The translations under genes and the position numbers were made by a program. Shown one piece after another: positions 1 through 8,541 of a stretch of DNA of 39,162 bases; within the stretch, counting starts at the first letter, position 1, and every line of letters starts with the position of its first letter. The stretch comes from Gammaproteobacteria bacterium. GTDB taxonomy: Bacteria > Pseudomonadota > Gammaproteobacteria > Ga0077554 > Ga007554. The notes beneath the pieces were generated by a model. That model worked only from the letters and a program-made list of their open reading frames with translations, had not been told where the DNA came from and searched no databases. Location of the stretch: assembly GCA_020053945.1 (NCBI GenBank), contig JAGVME010000137.1, positions 1-39,162 on the forward strand. The letters are read 5' to 3'.

Positions 1-1
1 C

Positions 2-748
2 CCAGTTCTCAATTTAGAAGGCTATCTGGCCACTATCCAAGACAGAATGCGATCTTCGCATTTCCCTGATTTTAAAAGGGAAATTTTTCAGCAGCTGATT
101 GTTCCGTTTAGCGCGGGGCAAGCGGGGCAGGTTCCAACGCCGTCTTTTTTGCCGCAGGCACGCTGCATTTTTGGGGACATTGACAGCACATCGATTTTTA
201 TTTTAGAAAACAATGCATTAACCTTTCAGACTACGGCTTATGATACGTTTGAGACCTTCTCAAGGACACTATTGGATGGGTTAAGTATCGTGAACGATAC
301 TTTACGCCTCGACTTCAGCGAACGAGTTGGGTTGCGATATTTGGATGCGGTGTTACCCCAGCCGAACGAGTCACTGTCAGACTACCTAATTCCTGAAGTG
401 TTGGGTCTGTCGCAGAAACTTGGTGGGCAGATGGCTCATTCCGTGAGTGAGACCGTTACTATAAACACTATTGGTCAATTAGTCTCTCGGGTTATTATCC
501 AAAACAGTAGTGCAGGGCTATCGGTAGGGTTGCCAGCAGAGCTAACGGCTTTTGCGCCAAGAATAGCTCCTCGTTTTACGCAGCCCGAAGGCTGTCACGC
601 TATTATTGACGTGGATGCTTTCTACGAAAAGCGCGAAGCGTTTAATCTGGAAAAAATTGAGGCTAAGTTGCTTGCGCTTCATGATGATGTGATCAGGAAA
701 TCGTTTGAAGTAACCGTAACACCTCATGCACTAGCGGTCTGGGCATAA
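2..748 (+). CDS. TIGR04255 family protein, 5' end outside window
   Basis: The reading frame is open back to the window edge (it reads PVLNLEGYLATIQDRM before the ATG at 47), so the true start lies upstream and the ATG-47 start in the ORF track is internal. The sequence resembles the TIGR04255 family: an N-terminal stretch with a phenylalanine-proline-aspartate turn (HFPDFK), a central F..RVGLRYLD segment, and a C-terminal HAIIDVDAFYEKRE segment. Family members are of unknown function and sporadically distributed. The next gene starts 16 bases downstream on the same strand and a third follows closely, so this is probably the first visible gene of an operon. No membrane segment or catalytic motif is evident. 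Family assignment is by remembered pattern; function is unknown. Confidence 0.72.
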   Translation, partial: PVLNLEGYLATIQDRMRSSHFPDFKREIFQQLIVPFSAGQAGQVPTPSFLPQARCIFGDIDSTSIFILENNALTFQTTAYDTFETFSRTLLDGLSIVNDTLRLDFSERVGLRYLDAVLPQPNESLSDYLIPEVLGLSQKLGGQMAHSVSETVTINTIGQLVSRVIIQNSSAGLSVGLPAELTAFAPRIAPRFTQPEGCHAIIDVDAFYEKREAFNLEKIEAKLLALHDDVIRKSFEVTVTPHALAVWA

Positions 749-764
749 CAGAGCAGAGGGATAC

Positions 765-1403
765 ATGGCTACTACTTTGAGCTACGGATGCGGCTGGTTT
801 AACGCCCATCAAGCACCGACGGGTGCGCCTTCCGGGTTGAACAAAGCAGCAACTAACGTTTTTCTCGCAACTATGCTGGCCAGCGTCGGTACTGGTGCGT
901 TCATGGATGATCTCGACCGATGGCGGCAATGTCGGCTCAATGATCCTGTGGCCAATCCTTTCAGATCTCCGATTGTTGAGATAGTAGCGGAAAGAACCCC
1001 TGTGGAGGATCTTGGACGAATTCGTGAGGTTCTGTCCCCTGCCGTGTCCGATCTCGCCAACACCTTCGGTGTTTCTCGACAGGCTGTTTACAATTGGTTG
1101 AACGGGGAGCAACCGAGGCCGGAACACATCGCGAAGCTACGCGACCTTGCTCATGCGGCGGATATGTTTGCCGAAGCAGGTATTCCGGTAACGGGCGCTT
1201 TACTGAAGCGCAAGGTGATTGAAGGTAAAAGTTTGTTTGAGGTTACACGTGACGGTGGCTCGGCGCGAGAGGCGGCTCAATTGTTCGTGCATATTATTCG
1301 GCGGGAGCTTGAGCAACGGGAGATGATGGCGAGCCGATTTGCGGGTCGTAAAAGTCTCCGTTTGGTTGAATCTGATTTTCCGGCTGACAACGATGCAAGG
1401 TAA
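765..1403 (+). CDS. Helix-turn-helix protein of a three-gene unit
   Basis: This 212-residue protein carries one clear helix-turn-helix at about residues 87-130 (LANTFGVSRQAVYNWLNGEQ), of the Xre/Cro-like type in which an SRQAVYNW recognition helix is followed by a short helix ending in AKLRDLA. The first 80 residues are alanine- and glycine-rich and match nothing I recognise. The C-terminal 70 residues are charged and helical, ending in a basic stretch. An AGGG lies a few bases ahead of the ATG. It sits 16 bases after the TIGR04255-like gene and 9 bases before the next gene, so the three are probably co-transcribed. It could be the transcriptional regulator of the unit or a DNA-binding subunit of it; the sequence does not decide. 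Confidence 0.75.
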   Translation: MATTLSYGCGWFNAHQAPTGAPSGLNKAATNVFLATMLASVGTGAFMDDLDRWRQCRLNDPVANPFRSPIVEIVAERTPVEDLGRIREVLSPAVSDLANTFGVSRQAVYNWLNGEQPRPEHIAKLRDLAHAADMFAEAGIPVTGALLKRKVIEGKSLFEVTRDGGSAREAAQLFVHIIRRELEQREMMASRFAGRKSLRLVESDFPADNDAR

Positions 1404-1412
1404 ATAATTGCT

Positions 1413-2252
1413 ATGGCGGGGTGGACTAGAAAGACGCCATGGCGACAGGGTCACTTGCTTACGGATGAAGCTGTAAAGTCACTGGATTTGGTGCGTTCGG
1501 ATTATCCAAACGACACCATCGTTATCGTAGCCACTCACGACTGTGACCGTGCTCAACTCACAAATATTGAACCGCAATTAGAGGTGGTAATTGGTCGTCG
1601 AATTACCGACACCGATGGTAACTACACCCACGCAAAGACTGCTCGAATTCTTCATGTCGAGTTCGAAGGTGATGTGCCATTGTGGGTCGAGTTCATTATC
1701 ACCGCCAAGTGTAGTGTCCCCAAAGAAGCGCTGGTCGATTTCGAGCCGGCAGCCGGACACCGGCTCTCTCCATCAGGTCAAGCGACATTCCAGCGTTGGC
1801 TGGCATCCCGATACCGTCGTTCCGCTTTTCCAGATGAATTTGAACGTCGGCTTGTCCATGAAACCAAGCTGGCCGAACGCATCGCCAAGGCAGTGAAGCC
1901 TCATGGCGACCGGATTGCCGCTATATTGTTCGACGTAGACGAAGGGCAAGAAAAGGACAGAACCCGCTCGGACGATGTATACGTGCTGGACATCACCTTG
2001 TTGCACGCTGTTGAACCCGGTTATGACGCAGCTAAAGAGGCTGCAAATACAGCGAAAAGGGTGATTAAGGATGCTTTCGAGGCAAAATTGCTGGATAAGC
2101 AATCGGGTAAATGGCAGAGCATTGAGCTTCGCTATATCGATGTGGTTTCAGAAGAAGCGCTGACTTATCGCCAGTTTACTCTGGTGAAACCGTGGCGGCT
2201 GGAATACATCAGTTTGGGTGCTGATCCGCAGCAGCCTATTCTGGCTGAGTAG
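1413..2252 (+). CDS. Uncharacterised protein with THDCD motif
   Basis: This 279-residue protein belongs to no family I can name. Visible features are a WRQGHLL segment at residues 10-16, a hydrophobic strand leading into THDCDRA at 41-47, a WLASRYRRSAFPDEF segment near the middle, and an acidic LFDVDEG turn before the C-terminal domain. The combination of a WxQG segment, an HDCD motif and a WLaxRYxRxaxPDxF segment recurs, as far as I recall, in hypothetical proteins of accessory regions; histidine, aspartate and cysteine in one short motif could bind metal or be catalytic, but that is inference. It is the third gene of a compact unit with the TIGR04255-like and helix-turn-helix genes, starting 9 bases after the latter. 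No signal peptide or membrane segment is seen. Confidence 0.7.
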   Translation: MAGWTRKTPWRQGHLLTDEAVKSLDLVRSDYPNDTIVIVATHDCDRAQLTNIEPQLEVVIGRRITDTDGNYTHAKTARILHVEFEGDVPLWVEFIITAKCSVPKEALVDFEPAAGHRLSPSGQATFQRWLASRYRRSAFPDEFERRLVHETKLAERIAKAVKPHGDRIAAILFDVDEGQEKDRTRSDDVYVLDITLLHAVEPGYDAAKEAANTAKRVIKDAFEAKLLDKQSGKWQSIELRYIDVVSEEALTYRQFTLVKPWRLEYISLGADPQQPILAE

Positions 2253-2287
2253 GTGAGCCTGACTGATCGTAACGCTTGGAGGTTTCT

Positions 2288-2380
2288 ATGGGCTTCCGCA
2301 TTGCCGACACCTTTGCCAGCAGCCTCGCCAAACTTTCCGGCGAGGAGCAGAAGGCTGTCAAGATTACGGCGGGCAAGTAA
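2288..2380 (+). pseudogene. Remnant of a helicase N-terminus (30 codons)
   Basis: A 30-codon frame begins with ATG and has a strong GGAGG ahead of it. It encodes MGFRIADTFASSLAKLSGEE followed by QKAVKITAGK and a stop. From memory this resembles the first residues of UvrD-type helicases that carry a RelE-like N-terminal domain (F-RIADTFtdSLarLt-eEQKAVKttA). The similarity stops abruptly, which suggests that the rest of the gene was lost by a deletion while the ribosome binding site and start survived. It lies 35 bases after the THDCD gene and 9 bases before the RhuM remnant. It could instead be a genuine small ORF, but the resemblance makes a remnant more likely. Confidence 0.45.
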
Positions 2381-2389
2381 GATAAAAAC

Positions 2390-2635
2390 ATGACCGATCC
2401 GCAGCAAATCCTAATCTACCAAAGCGAAGACGGCTCCACCCGCATCGACGTGATGCTGGAGGTTGAAACCCTGTGGCTGAGCCAGAGGCAATTGACCGAT
2501 CTGTTTGGTTATTCCAAACAATTCAAATTAGAGAGTGGCCGGGAAGTGATCCGCGAGGTGGCGCACTACAATCTGGATAGGATGCTGGCATTGACAAAGC
2601 CGCCAATATTCTTGAATGTGGTACAACCACCTTGA
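2390..2635 (+). pseudogene. Truncated, internally deleted RhuM-family gene
   Basis: The 81-residue frame starts like RhuM (virulence-associated) proteins: ILIYQSEDGSTRIDVMLEVE followed by TLWLSQRQLTDLFG. In intact members the next section is roughly 40 residues of helices before a GxREVxRxxxxYNLD segment; here SGREVIREVAHYNLDRMLAL follows almost directly, so an internal deletion is visible. The protein then runs into unrelated sequence and stops at residue 81, whereas the family is about 300 or more residues long. I therefore call it a decayed gene. It lies next to a helicase-like remnant, and both losses may date from the same erosion of an accessory island. Confidence 0.65.
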
Positions 2636-2671
2636 ATTAACGCAAAGCTAACTATGATGATGAGGTAAACC

Positions 2672-3919
2672 ATGTTGAAAGCTGAATTAATGGAAATCAT
2701 CGCTAACGGCGAAAACTCTGGGGTTGAATTCAAGCGAGATGATATTCGCCCAGAACAGTTGGCTAAAGAAATTGTCGCCCTGGCAAATCTTCAGGGTGGC
2801 AGGCTGATACTCGGCGTCGAGGATGATGGAACGATATCAGGGCTCCAGCAAAAGAATACTCAGGAATGGGTTTTGAATGTGTTTCGTGACAAAGTATTTC
2901 CTCAAATTATCCCATTTTATGAAGAATTAAAAATTGATGGTCAGTACCGGGTTGCTGTTATTACAATTGCGCCCGGCATTTCAAAACCTTACATGCTGAA
3001 ACATGATAATCGGGAGGAGATTTATATTCGCATGGGGGATCGCTCTGAAAAGGCTTCCCGGGAACAGCAATTGCGGCTTTTTGAAAGCGGTGGATTGCTG
3101 CATGTTGAAGTGCTTCCTGTGGCTGGGACCTCTTTGGCTGATCTGGATCTGGATCGGCTCAGCTACTATTTGTCAGCCATCATAAGAGACCCTGAAATCC
3201 CCAACACTAGCTCAGAATGGGAAGAACGTTTATTGGGTCTTGGCCTGATGGCTTCCGATGGGCTAGGGAATACAGTTTGCTCAGTAGCCGGGTTGATCTG
3301 TTTTGGCATAAATCCCCGGCGATTTCTTCGGCAGGCTGGGTTGCGTGTGATGGCCTTTGCCGGAACAGAAAAGGAATATCAAGCTTTGCTGGATATAGTG
3401 TTGGATGCACCGCTAGTTGGGCGATGGAAAGTCAACGAGGCCGGAAAAAAACAGTTGGTCGATGAAGGTTTGATAGAAAAATTTGCGGCAGCCATAGGTC
3501 CTTTCATTACACAAGAGGCTGCTGGTATTGACGAACATATGCGCCGAGAAAAGATAGAGTTTTATCCTTGGGAAGCGGTTCGCGAAACGGTCATCAATGC
3601 TTTGGCGCATCGTGACTGGACAAGGGCGGTAGATATAGAAGTAACAAATTATTCGGATCGGCTAGAGGTTATCAGCCCCGGAAAACTTCAAAATTCCATG
3701 ACCATTAGTAAAATGGTTGCAGGGCAACGATCACCACGAAACACACTTATTATGGAAATCCTCCGTGATTATGCCTATGTCGATTCACGGGGCATGGGAG
3801 TACGTACCAAGGTGATTCCACTGATGAAGAAATTTAATCAGGTTGAGCCGATATTTGAGGCAACAGAGGATTACCTGAAGACTGTTTTGCCGAGAAAACC
3901 ATGGGGATCACGATTGTAA
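2672..3919 (+). CDS. AlbA_2/Schlafen-type ATP-binding protein
   Basis: This 415-residue protein has the architecture of the widespread 'AAA-4/AlbA_2' proteins, variously annotated as ATP-dependent DNA helicase-related or transcriptional regulators. The N-terminal AlbA_2 (Schlafen-like) domain at about residues 10-125 shows GVEFKRD, ALANLQGGRLILGVEDDG and IYIRMGDRS. The C-terminal part, from about residue 285, has YPWEAVRETVINALAHRDW, RLEVISPG and SRGMGV, typical of the GHKL-like ATPase domain of these proteins. GATGAGG precedes the start with proper spacing. It is intact, unlike the two remnants just upstream. Its stop overlaps the longest possible start of the transporter gene by 19 bases. 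The cellular role of the family is not settled; members are common in accessory and defence-rich regions. Confidence 0.85.
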   Translation: MLKAELMEIIANGENSGVEFKRDDIRPEQLAKEIVALANLQGGRLILGVEDDGTISGLQQKNTQEWVLNVFRDKVFPQIIPFYEELKIDGQYRVAVITIAPGISKPYMLKHDNREEIYIRMGDRSEKASREQQLRLFESGGLLHVEVLPVAGTSLADLDLDRLSYYLSAIIRDPEIPNTSSEWEERLLGLGLMASDGLGNTVCSVAGLICFGINPRRFLRQAGLRVMAFAGTEKEYQALLDIVLDAPLVGRWKVNEAGKKQLVDEGLIEKFAAAIGPFITQEAAGIDEHMRREKIEFYPWEAVRETVINALAHRDWTRAVDIEVTNYSDRLEVISPGKLQNSMTISKMVAGQRSPRNTLIMEILRDYAYVDSRGMGVRTKVIPLMKKFNQVEPIFEATEDYLKTVLPRKPWGSRL

Positions 3920-3939
3920 GCAATGCCAACCATCTCGCC

Positions 3940-5136
3940 ATGAAAAAACTCCCCACCACCGTCATTGTTCTCGGCGCCGTAAGTTTCTTCAATGACATCG
4001 CCAGTGACATGATTTTGCCGCTGTTGCCGATTTTTCTCACCGCTACGTTGGGCGCAGGTCCTGCCGTGTTGGGTTTGATTGAAGGGGTGGCCGAGGCGAC
4101 GGCGAGTTTGCTGAAGTTGTGGGCGGGGCGCTTGGGTGATGCGGGCGTGGGTCATAAGCGTTTGGCGTTGACCGGCTACAGTATCTCGAATGCTGTCAGG
4201 CCGTTGATCGGCTTTGCCGGGAGTTGGCCCACGGTACTGGCGTTGCGGTTTGCTGACCGGATCGGCAAGGGCATACGCACCGCACCGCGCGATGCTTTGC
4301 TGGCGGCGGCGGTGGATGCCAATGAGCGCGGCCGCGCGTTTGGGTTTCACCGTTCGATGGATCATGCCGGGGCGATGGTGGGCCCGTTGATCGCCAGTGC
4401 CTTGCTGGCACTCGGCATGGGTATGCAGGACGTGTTTCTGGCGTCCGTGGTGCCCGGTGCATTGGCAGTGTTGCTGCTGGCGTTTGGGGTGCGGCGTGAT
4501 AGCGCAATTACCATACCCTCTGTAGCTATGCCATTGCCGCCGCTACGCTGGTCAGCGCTGGATATACGCCTGCGCGGCCTGGTGCTGGCGTCCGGCGGCT
4601 TGGCGTTGGCGGCGGTGCCCGAGGTCATGCTGATTTTATGGTTGAGCCAGTCGGGGGTGTCAGTCGTATGGATTCCGTTGGTGTGGGCCCTTGCACATGG
4701 CATACGCGCGCTAGTGGCGTTACCCGCGGGGCGGTTGTCAGACCGTTTCGGCCGCTTGCCGGTGGTGCTCACGGGCTGGCTGTCGCGCGCCGTGCTGCTG
4801 GGCTGCATTCCGTGGTTTAGTGATCTTGCTATCGTGATAACCTTATTCATGATGTATGCGGCGGTCACCGCCAGCACTGAGGGCGCAGAGCGGGCGTTGA
4901 TTGGCGATGTGGCTGACCCTGCCGCTAAAGGTTCGGCGTTTGGTATTTATCACATGACGGTGGGCTTGCTGGCGTTGCCCGGCGCGATCTGGTTTGGCGT
5001 GGTGTGGGAGATGCTGGGTAAAGAAACCGCGTTTCTTGTGTCTGCGGGACTGACTTTGGTGATGACGGCCTGGTTGTGGCATAGCGCGCGGCGGGCGCAA
5101 AAACCACGGATAACGGATTCCAAGGGATTATCCTAA
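3940..5136 (+). CDS. MFS transporter
   Basis: The product is a major facilitator superfamily permease of about 398 residues with roughly twelve hydrophobic segments. The first segment carries SFFNDIASDMILPLLP; the second-third loop has LWAGRLGDAG; RFADRIGKGIRTAPRDALLA is the conserved motif after segment four; and the second half repeats the loop motif as LPAGRLSDRFGRLP. The substrate cannot be deduced. The ORF track starts at 3901, inside the preceding gene; I prefer the ATG at 3940 because the protein from there (MKKLPTTVIVLG) matches the usual N-terminus of such carriers, although neither start has a clear Shine-Dalgarno sequence. The gene faces msrA tail to tail with only 25 bases between them. 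Confidence 0.85.
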   Translation: MKKLPTTVIVLGAVSFFNDIASDMILPLLPIFLTATLGAGPAVLGLIEGVAEATASLLKLWAGRLGDAGVGHKRLALTGYSISNAVRPLIGFAGSWPTVLALRFADRIGKGIRTAPRDALLAAAVDANERGRAFGFHRSMDHAGAMVGPLIASALLALGMGMQDVFLASVVPGALAVLLLAFGVRRDSAITIPSVAMPLPPLRWSALDIRLRGLVLASGGLALAAVPEVMLILWLSQSGVSVVWIPLVWALAHGIRALVALPAGRLSDRFGRLPVVLTGWLSRAVLLGCIPWFSDLAIVITLFMMYAAVTASTEGAERALIGDVADPAAKGSAFGIYHMTVGLLALPGAIWFGVVWEMLGKETAFLVSAGLTLVMTAWLWHSARRAQKPRITDSKGLS

Positions 5137-5161
5137 AAATTCGATCAAGAGGGGGCGCGCT

Positions 5162-5815
5162 CTACTCGCATACCAACCCAACACCCACAGGACACGACAC
5201 GCCGGTACCGCCTAATCCGCAGTAGCCACCGGGATTTTTGGCGAGGTATTGTTGGTGATCATCTTCGGCATAGAAAAAGGGTGGGGCGGGCTGAATTTCA
5301 GTAGTGACCGCGCCATAGCCCGCTTTGTTTAGCGGCGCTTGATAGGCATCACGGCTCGCCAGTGCGGCGGTGTGTTGCGCTTCGTTAAAAGTGTAAATCG
5401 CGGAGCGGTATTGCGTCCCGACATCATTACCTTGGCGCATGCCCTGCGTGGGATTATGCGCTTCCCAAAATATTTTCAGCAAGCCTTCATAGCTTATGGC
5501 TTGCGGGTCATACACCACTAACACTGCTTCGGTGTGCCCAGTCATCCCGCTACACACTTCACGATAGGTGGGGTTGGGCGTGACGCCACCGGCATAACCA
5601 ACCGCCGTGGTATACACGCCTGGCGTTTGCCAGAACTTGCGCTCTGCACCCCAGAAACACCCCAGGGCGAATACGGTGGATGCCATACCCGGGGGGAACG
5701 GTGGTTTGATTACGCGTTCATTGACATAGTGACGATTGGCAACCTGCATCGGACCGGCCCGTCCGGGTAAAGCTTGGCTGGGAGTAGGTAACTGTAAAAG
5801 TTTGCTGGATGACAT
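5162..5815 (-). CDS. msrA: Peptide methionine-(S)-S-oxide reductase MsrA
   Basis: MsrA reduces the S-epimer of methionine sulfoxide in free or protein form, repairing oxidative damage. The 217-residue product has the catalytic GCFWGAE motif with the nucleophilic cysteine at residue 53, GYAGG, TGHTEAV, and the [10 protein letters not shown]-type segment (here [16 protein letters not shown]). The C-terminal [15 protein letters not shown] carries two recycling cysteines, as in the enterobacterial type. The N-terminal extension of about 45 residues before the catalytic motif also matches E. coli MsrA rather than short forms. It is the last gene in a minus-strand run of tex, slyX and msrA, separated from slyX by 24 bases, so co-transcription is plausible. 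Confidence 0.96.
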   Translation of the reverse strand: MSSSKLLQLPTPSQALPGRAGPMQVANRHYVNERVIKPPFPPGMASTVFALGCFWGAERKFWQTPGVYTTAVGYAGGVTPNPTYREVCSGMTGHTEAVLVVYDPQAISYEGLLKIFWEAHNPTQGMRQGNDVGTQYRSAIYTFNEAQHTAALASRDAYQAPLNKAGYGAVTTEIQPAPPFFYAEDDHQQYLAKNPGGYCGLGGTGVSCPVGVGLVCE

Positions 5816-5839
5816 GATTAAATTTCCTTTAAAAATGTA

Positions 5840-6049
5840 TCAATAATGCGGTGGCGGCGGTTCCTGAGCCGTTGGCAGCACATCAAATTGCGCCTGGGCG
5901 TGCATCTGCCGCCTGACCAATTCAAGCTGCGCGCCGAGGTTATCCAGGATTTTTTGCTGGCGCACAATCACATCATTCAACTCCTGCAACGCGGCCTCCT
6001 GATACGTAAGCCGCGTTTCCAGGTCAACTCTATGCGCATCCTGATCCAT
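5840..6049 (-). CDS. slyX: SlyX-like coiled-coil protein
   Basis: A 69-residue protein starting MDQDAHRVDLETRLTYQEAA fits the SlyX family: short, acidic, an almost continuous coiled coil (ALQELNDVIVRQQKILDNLG), ending in the proline-tyrosine tail PPPPHY that is the family signature. The ORF track extends it to 114 residues by reading back into tex; I place the start at the internal ATG because it is one base after the tex stop codon and matches the family length of about 70. Its biochemical role is not established. It is probably translated from the same message as tex. Confidence 0.88.
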   Translation of the reverse strand: MDQDAHRVDLETRLTYQEAALQELNDVIVRQQKILDNLGAQLELVRRQMHAQAQFDVLPTAQEPPPPHY

Positions 6050-6050
6050 A

Positions 6051-8375
6051 TTACTTTTGACGCAACTTTGAAAATGCGGCGGACATGGCATTTTCAATGA
6101 CGGGCTTGGATTCCTGCCTGGGCCTGGATTGAGGTTTGGGCGGCGGCCTGCGTGGCATCTCTGTTTTCTCAACAGCAGTGGCAACGGCTGTGTCTTCCAG
6201 GCGCATCGTCAGCGCAATACGGCGACGTTTTTCATCGACCTCCAGCACGCGCACCTGCACGATGTCGCCGGTCTTGACCACGCTATGCACGTCTTTAACG
6301 AACTTGTTCGCCAACGCCGAGACATGCACCAAGCCATCCTGATGCACACCAATATCCACAAACGCACCGAAGTTGGTGACGTTTGTCACCGTGCCTTCCA
6401 GTATCATGCCCACTTGCAGGTCTTTCAATTCTTCTACGCCTTCCTTGAACACCGCCGCCTTGAATTCAGGGCGCGGATCACGCCCGGGCTTTTCCAGTTC
6501 GGCAAGAATATCCTGCACCGTGGGCAAGCCAAAGCGTTCATCAGTAAAATCCCGGGGCGAAAGTGTTTTTAACAAGGTGTTGTTACCTATCAGCGTGCGG
6601 ATGTCGACACCCAGTTTGCCGACGATGCGTTGCACCACCGGGTAACTTTCCGGGTGCACGGCGGAGGCATCCACCGGATTATCGCCGTTCATGATGCGCA
6701 AAAATCCGGCGGCCTGTTCAAAGGTTTTATCACCCAGGCGCGGTACTTTTTTGAGTTGGTCGCGGCTCTTGAAAGAGCCATTGTGATCACGAAATTCGAC
6801 GATGTTTTTTGCCAGTGCCTGGTTCAAACCCGAGATACGCGCCAGCAAGGGAACTGATGCGGTATTCACATCGACACCTACGGCATTCACACAATCTTCC
6901 ACCACGGCGTCCAGGGTGCGCGCCAACTCTACTTGATTCACATCGTGCTGATACTGCCCGACACCAATTGCTTTGGGATCAATCTTCACTAATTCCGCCA
7001 GGGGATCCTGCAAGCGCCGCGCAATGGATACCGCGCCGCGCAGGCTAACATCCAAGTCAGGAAACTCTTGTGACGCAAATTCTGATGCTGAATACACCGA
7101 TGCGCCCGCTTCTGAAACCACCAGCTTTTGCAATGCGAACTCAGGGTGACGCTTGGCCAAATCAGCGGCCAAACGCTCGGTTTCGCGTGATGCCGTACCA
7201 TTGCCGATGCTCACCAGCTCTACCTTGTGCTTGCGTGACAACTCGGCCAACGCATGCAGCGCGGCATCCCATTGGTTGCGTGGCACATGCGGATAAATGG
7301 TCGCAGTGTCGAGCAATTTGCCGTTGATGTCCACCACCGCCACTTTCACACCCGTGCGCAACCCAGGATCCAGCCCCATCACCACGCGCGGCCCGGCGGG
7401 GGCGGCCAGCAACAAGTCATGCATATTGCGCGCGAACACCTTCATTGCCTCGGCTTCGGCGTTATCACGCAGACGCATCATCGACTCAAGCTCAAGATGC
7501 AGGAATATTTTCACGCGCCACGACCAGCGTATTGTTTCATTTAACCAGGCATCGGCTGGGCGGTTGTGGTCCATGATATTGAAGCGCTGCGCAATCATGC
7601 GTTCGCCGGTGTTTTGCTGGGCTTGCCGGGCCTGTTCCGTCGCTTCCTCCTCAGGCAACACCAGCGTCACCTGCAAAAATCCTTCATTTCTTCCGCGCAA
7701 GAGTGCCAAGGCGCGATGCGAAGGTACGGTTTTAAGTGGTTCACGGTAATCAAAATAATCGCGGAATTTCGCGCCTTCGTCCTGCTTACCGTCTTTCACG
7801 CGGGAAATAACTACCGCATTACCCCAAACAAATTCGCGTAACCGGCCTAGAAGTTCCGCATCTTCGGCAAACTGCTCAATCAGGATATGGCGCGCGCCTT
7901 CCAGCGCCGCTTTCACATCAGCCACGCCCTTGTCGGCACTCACATAGGCCATGGCGGCCTCTTCCGGTGTCAACGCCGGGTCAAGCAGCAACGCGTGCGC
8001 CAGCGGCGCCAACCCCGCTTCACGCGCAATCTGCGCTTTGGTGCGGCGCTTGGGCTTGTACGGTAAGTACAAATCTTCGAGACGGGTTTTGGTGTCCGCC
8101 CCGCTAATTTCTTTTTCCAGCGCTGGCGTGAGCTTGTCCTGCTCAGTGATGCTTTTTAATATCGCGGCACGGCGGTCTTCCAGTTCACGCAAATAACGCA
8201 CGCGTTCTTCGAGAAAACGCAGTTGTATGTCATCCAGCCCACCGGTGGCCTCTTTGCGGTAGCGCGCGATAAACGGCACCGTCGCGCCCTCATCCAGCAG
8301 TTGCACCGCGGTCTCAATCTGGCTTTCACGTACGGCTAGTTCAGTGGCGATACGTTGGGTAATACTCATGATCAT
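6051..8375 (-). CDS. tex: Tex family RNA-binding transcription accessory protein
   Basis: Tex is a conserved nucleic-acid-binding protein linked to transcription. The 774 residues show the expected order: an N-terminal helical region with [20 protein letters not shown], a YqgF-like domain around residues 330-430 ([18 protein letters not shown]), helix-hairpin-helix motifs around 500-560 ([36 protein letters not shown]), and a C-terminal S1 domain around 650-720 ([21 protein letters not shown]). After the S1 domain is a basic, proline-rich tail. Two starts are possible, MIMSITQR or the ATG two codons on; AGAAGG ten bases ahead favours the first. It leads the minus-strand run into slyX and msrA. 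Confidence 0.96.
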   Translation of the reverse strand: MIMSITQRIATELAVRESQIETAVQLLDEGATVPFIARYRKEATGGLDDIQLRFLEERVRYLRELEDRRAAILKSITEQDKLTPALEKEISGADTKTRLEDLYLPYKPKRRTKAQIAREAGLAPLAHALLLDPALTPEEAAMAYVSADKGVADVKAALEGARHILIEQFAEDAELLGRLREFVWGNAVVISRVKDGKQDEGAKFRDYFDYREPLKTVPSHRALALLRGRNEGFLQVTLVLPEEEATEQARQAQQNTGERMIAQRFNIMDHNRPADAWLNETIRWSWRVKIFLHLELESMMRLRDNAEAEAMKVFARNMHDLLLAAPAGPRVVMGLDPGLRTGVKVAVVDINGKLLDTATIYPHVPRNQWDAALHALAELSRKHKVELVSIGNGTASRETERLAADLAKRHPEFALQKLVVSEAGASVYSASEFASQEFPDLDVSLRGAVSIARRLQDPLAELVKIDPKAIGVGQYQHDVNQVELARTLDAVVEDCVNAVGVDVNTASVPLLARISGLNQALAKNIVEFRDHNGSFKSRDQLKKVPRLGDKTFEQAAGFLRIMNGDNPVDASAVHPESYPVVQRIVGKLGVDIRTLIGNNTLLKTLSPRDFTDERFGLPTVQDILAELEKPGRDPRPEFKAAVFKEGVEELKDLQVGMILEGTVTNVTNFGAFVDIGVHQDGLVHVSALANKFVKDVHSVVKTGDIVQVRVLEVDEKRRRIALTMRLEDTAVATAVEKTEMPRRPPPKPQSRPRQESKPVIENAMSAAFSKLRQK

Positions 8376-8503
8376 GTGCCGCGGACCTTCTTGATAAAAT
8401 AAGTTGTTATTTTAACATAATCGGTCATTCCCGCCTTGGGGGATGAGGGGATCATCGAAAGCGCCTATCTTTCTTATAAATCCGCACCAATAATATATTT
8501 TTT

Positions 8504-8512
8504 TGATAAAAT
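8504..8512 (+). promoter_or_regulatory. Possible extended -10 promoter of the DUF455 gene
   Basis: TGATAAAAT fits the extended -10 pattern TGnTATAAT with one mismatch and lies about 30 bases ahead of the ATG at 8542. No good -35 is visible, which is acceptable for an extended -10 promoter. The same 12-base string TTTTGATAAAAT occurs ahead of psd. Confidence 0.4.
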
Positions 8513-8541
8513 CCCTGAAATCATTACCTTCAATACAATCC

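Noticed and set aside
693-1127. 144-residue minus-strand ORF
   Set aside because: Antisense to the helix-turn-helix gene, which has a ribosome site and a recognisable motif.
8503-8541. TTG start for the DUF455 gene
   Set aside because: The TTG lies in a promoter-like stretch and the added residues are not family-like; the ATG at 8542 is better.
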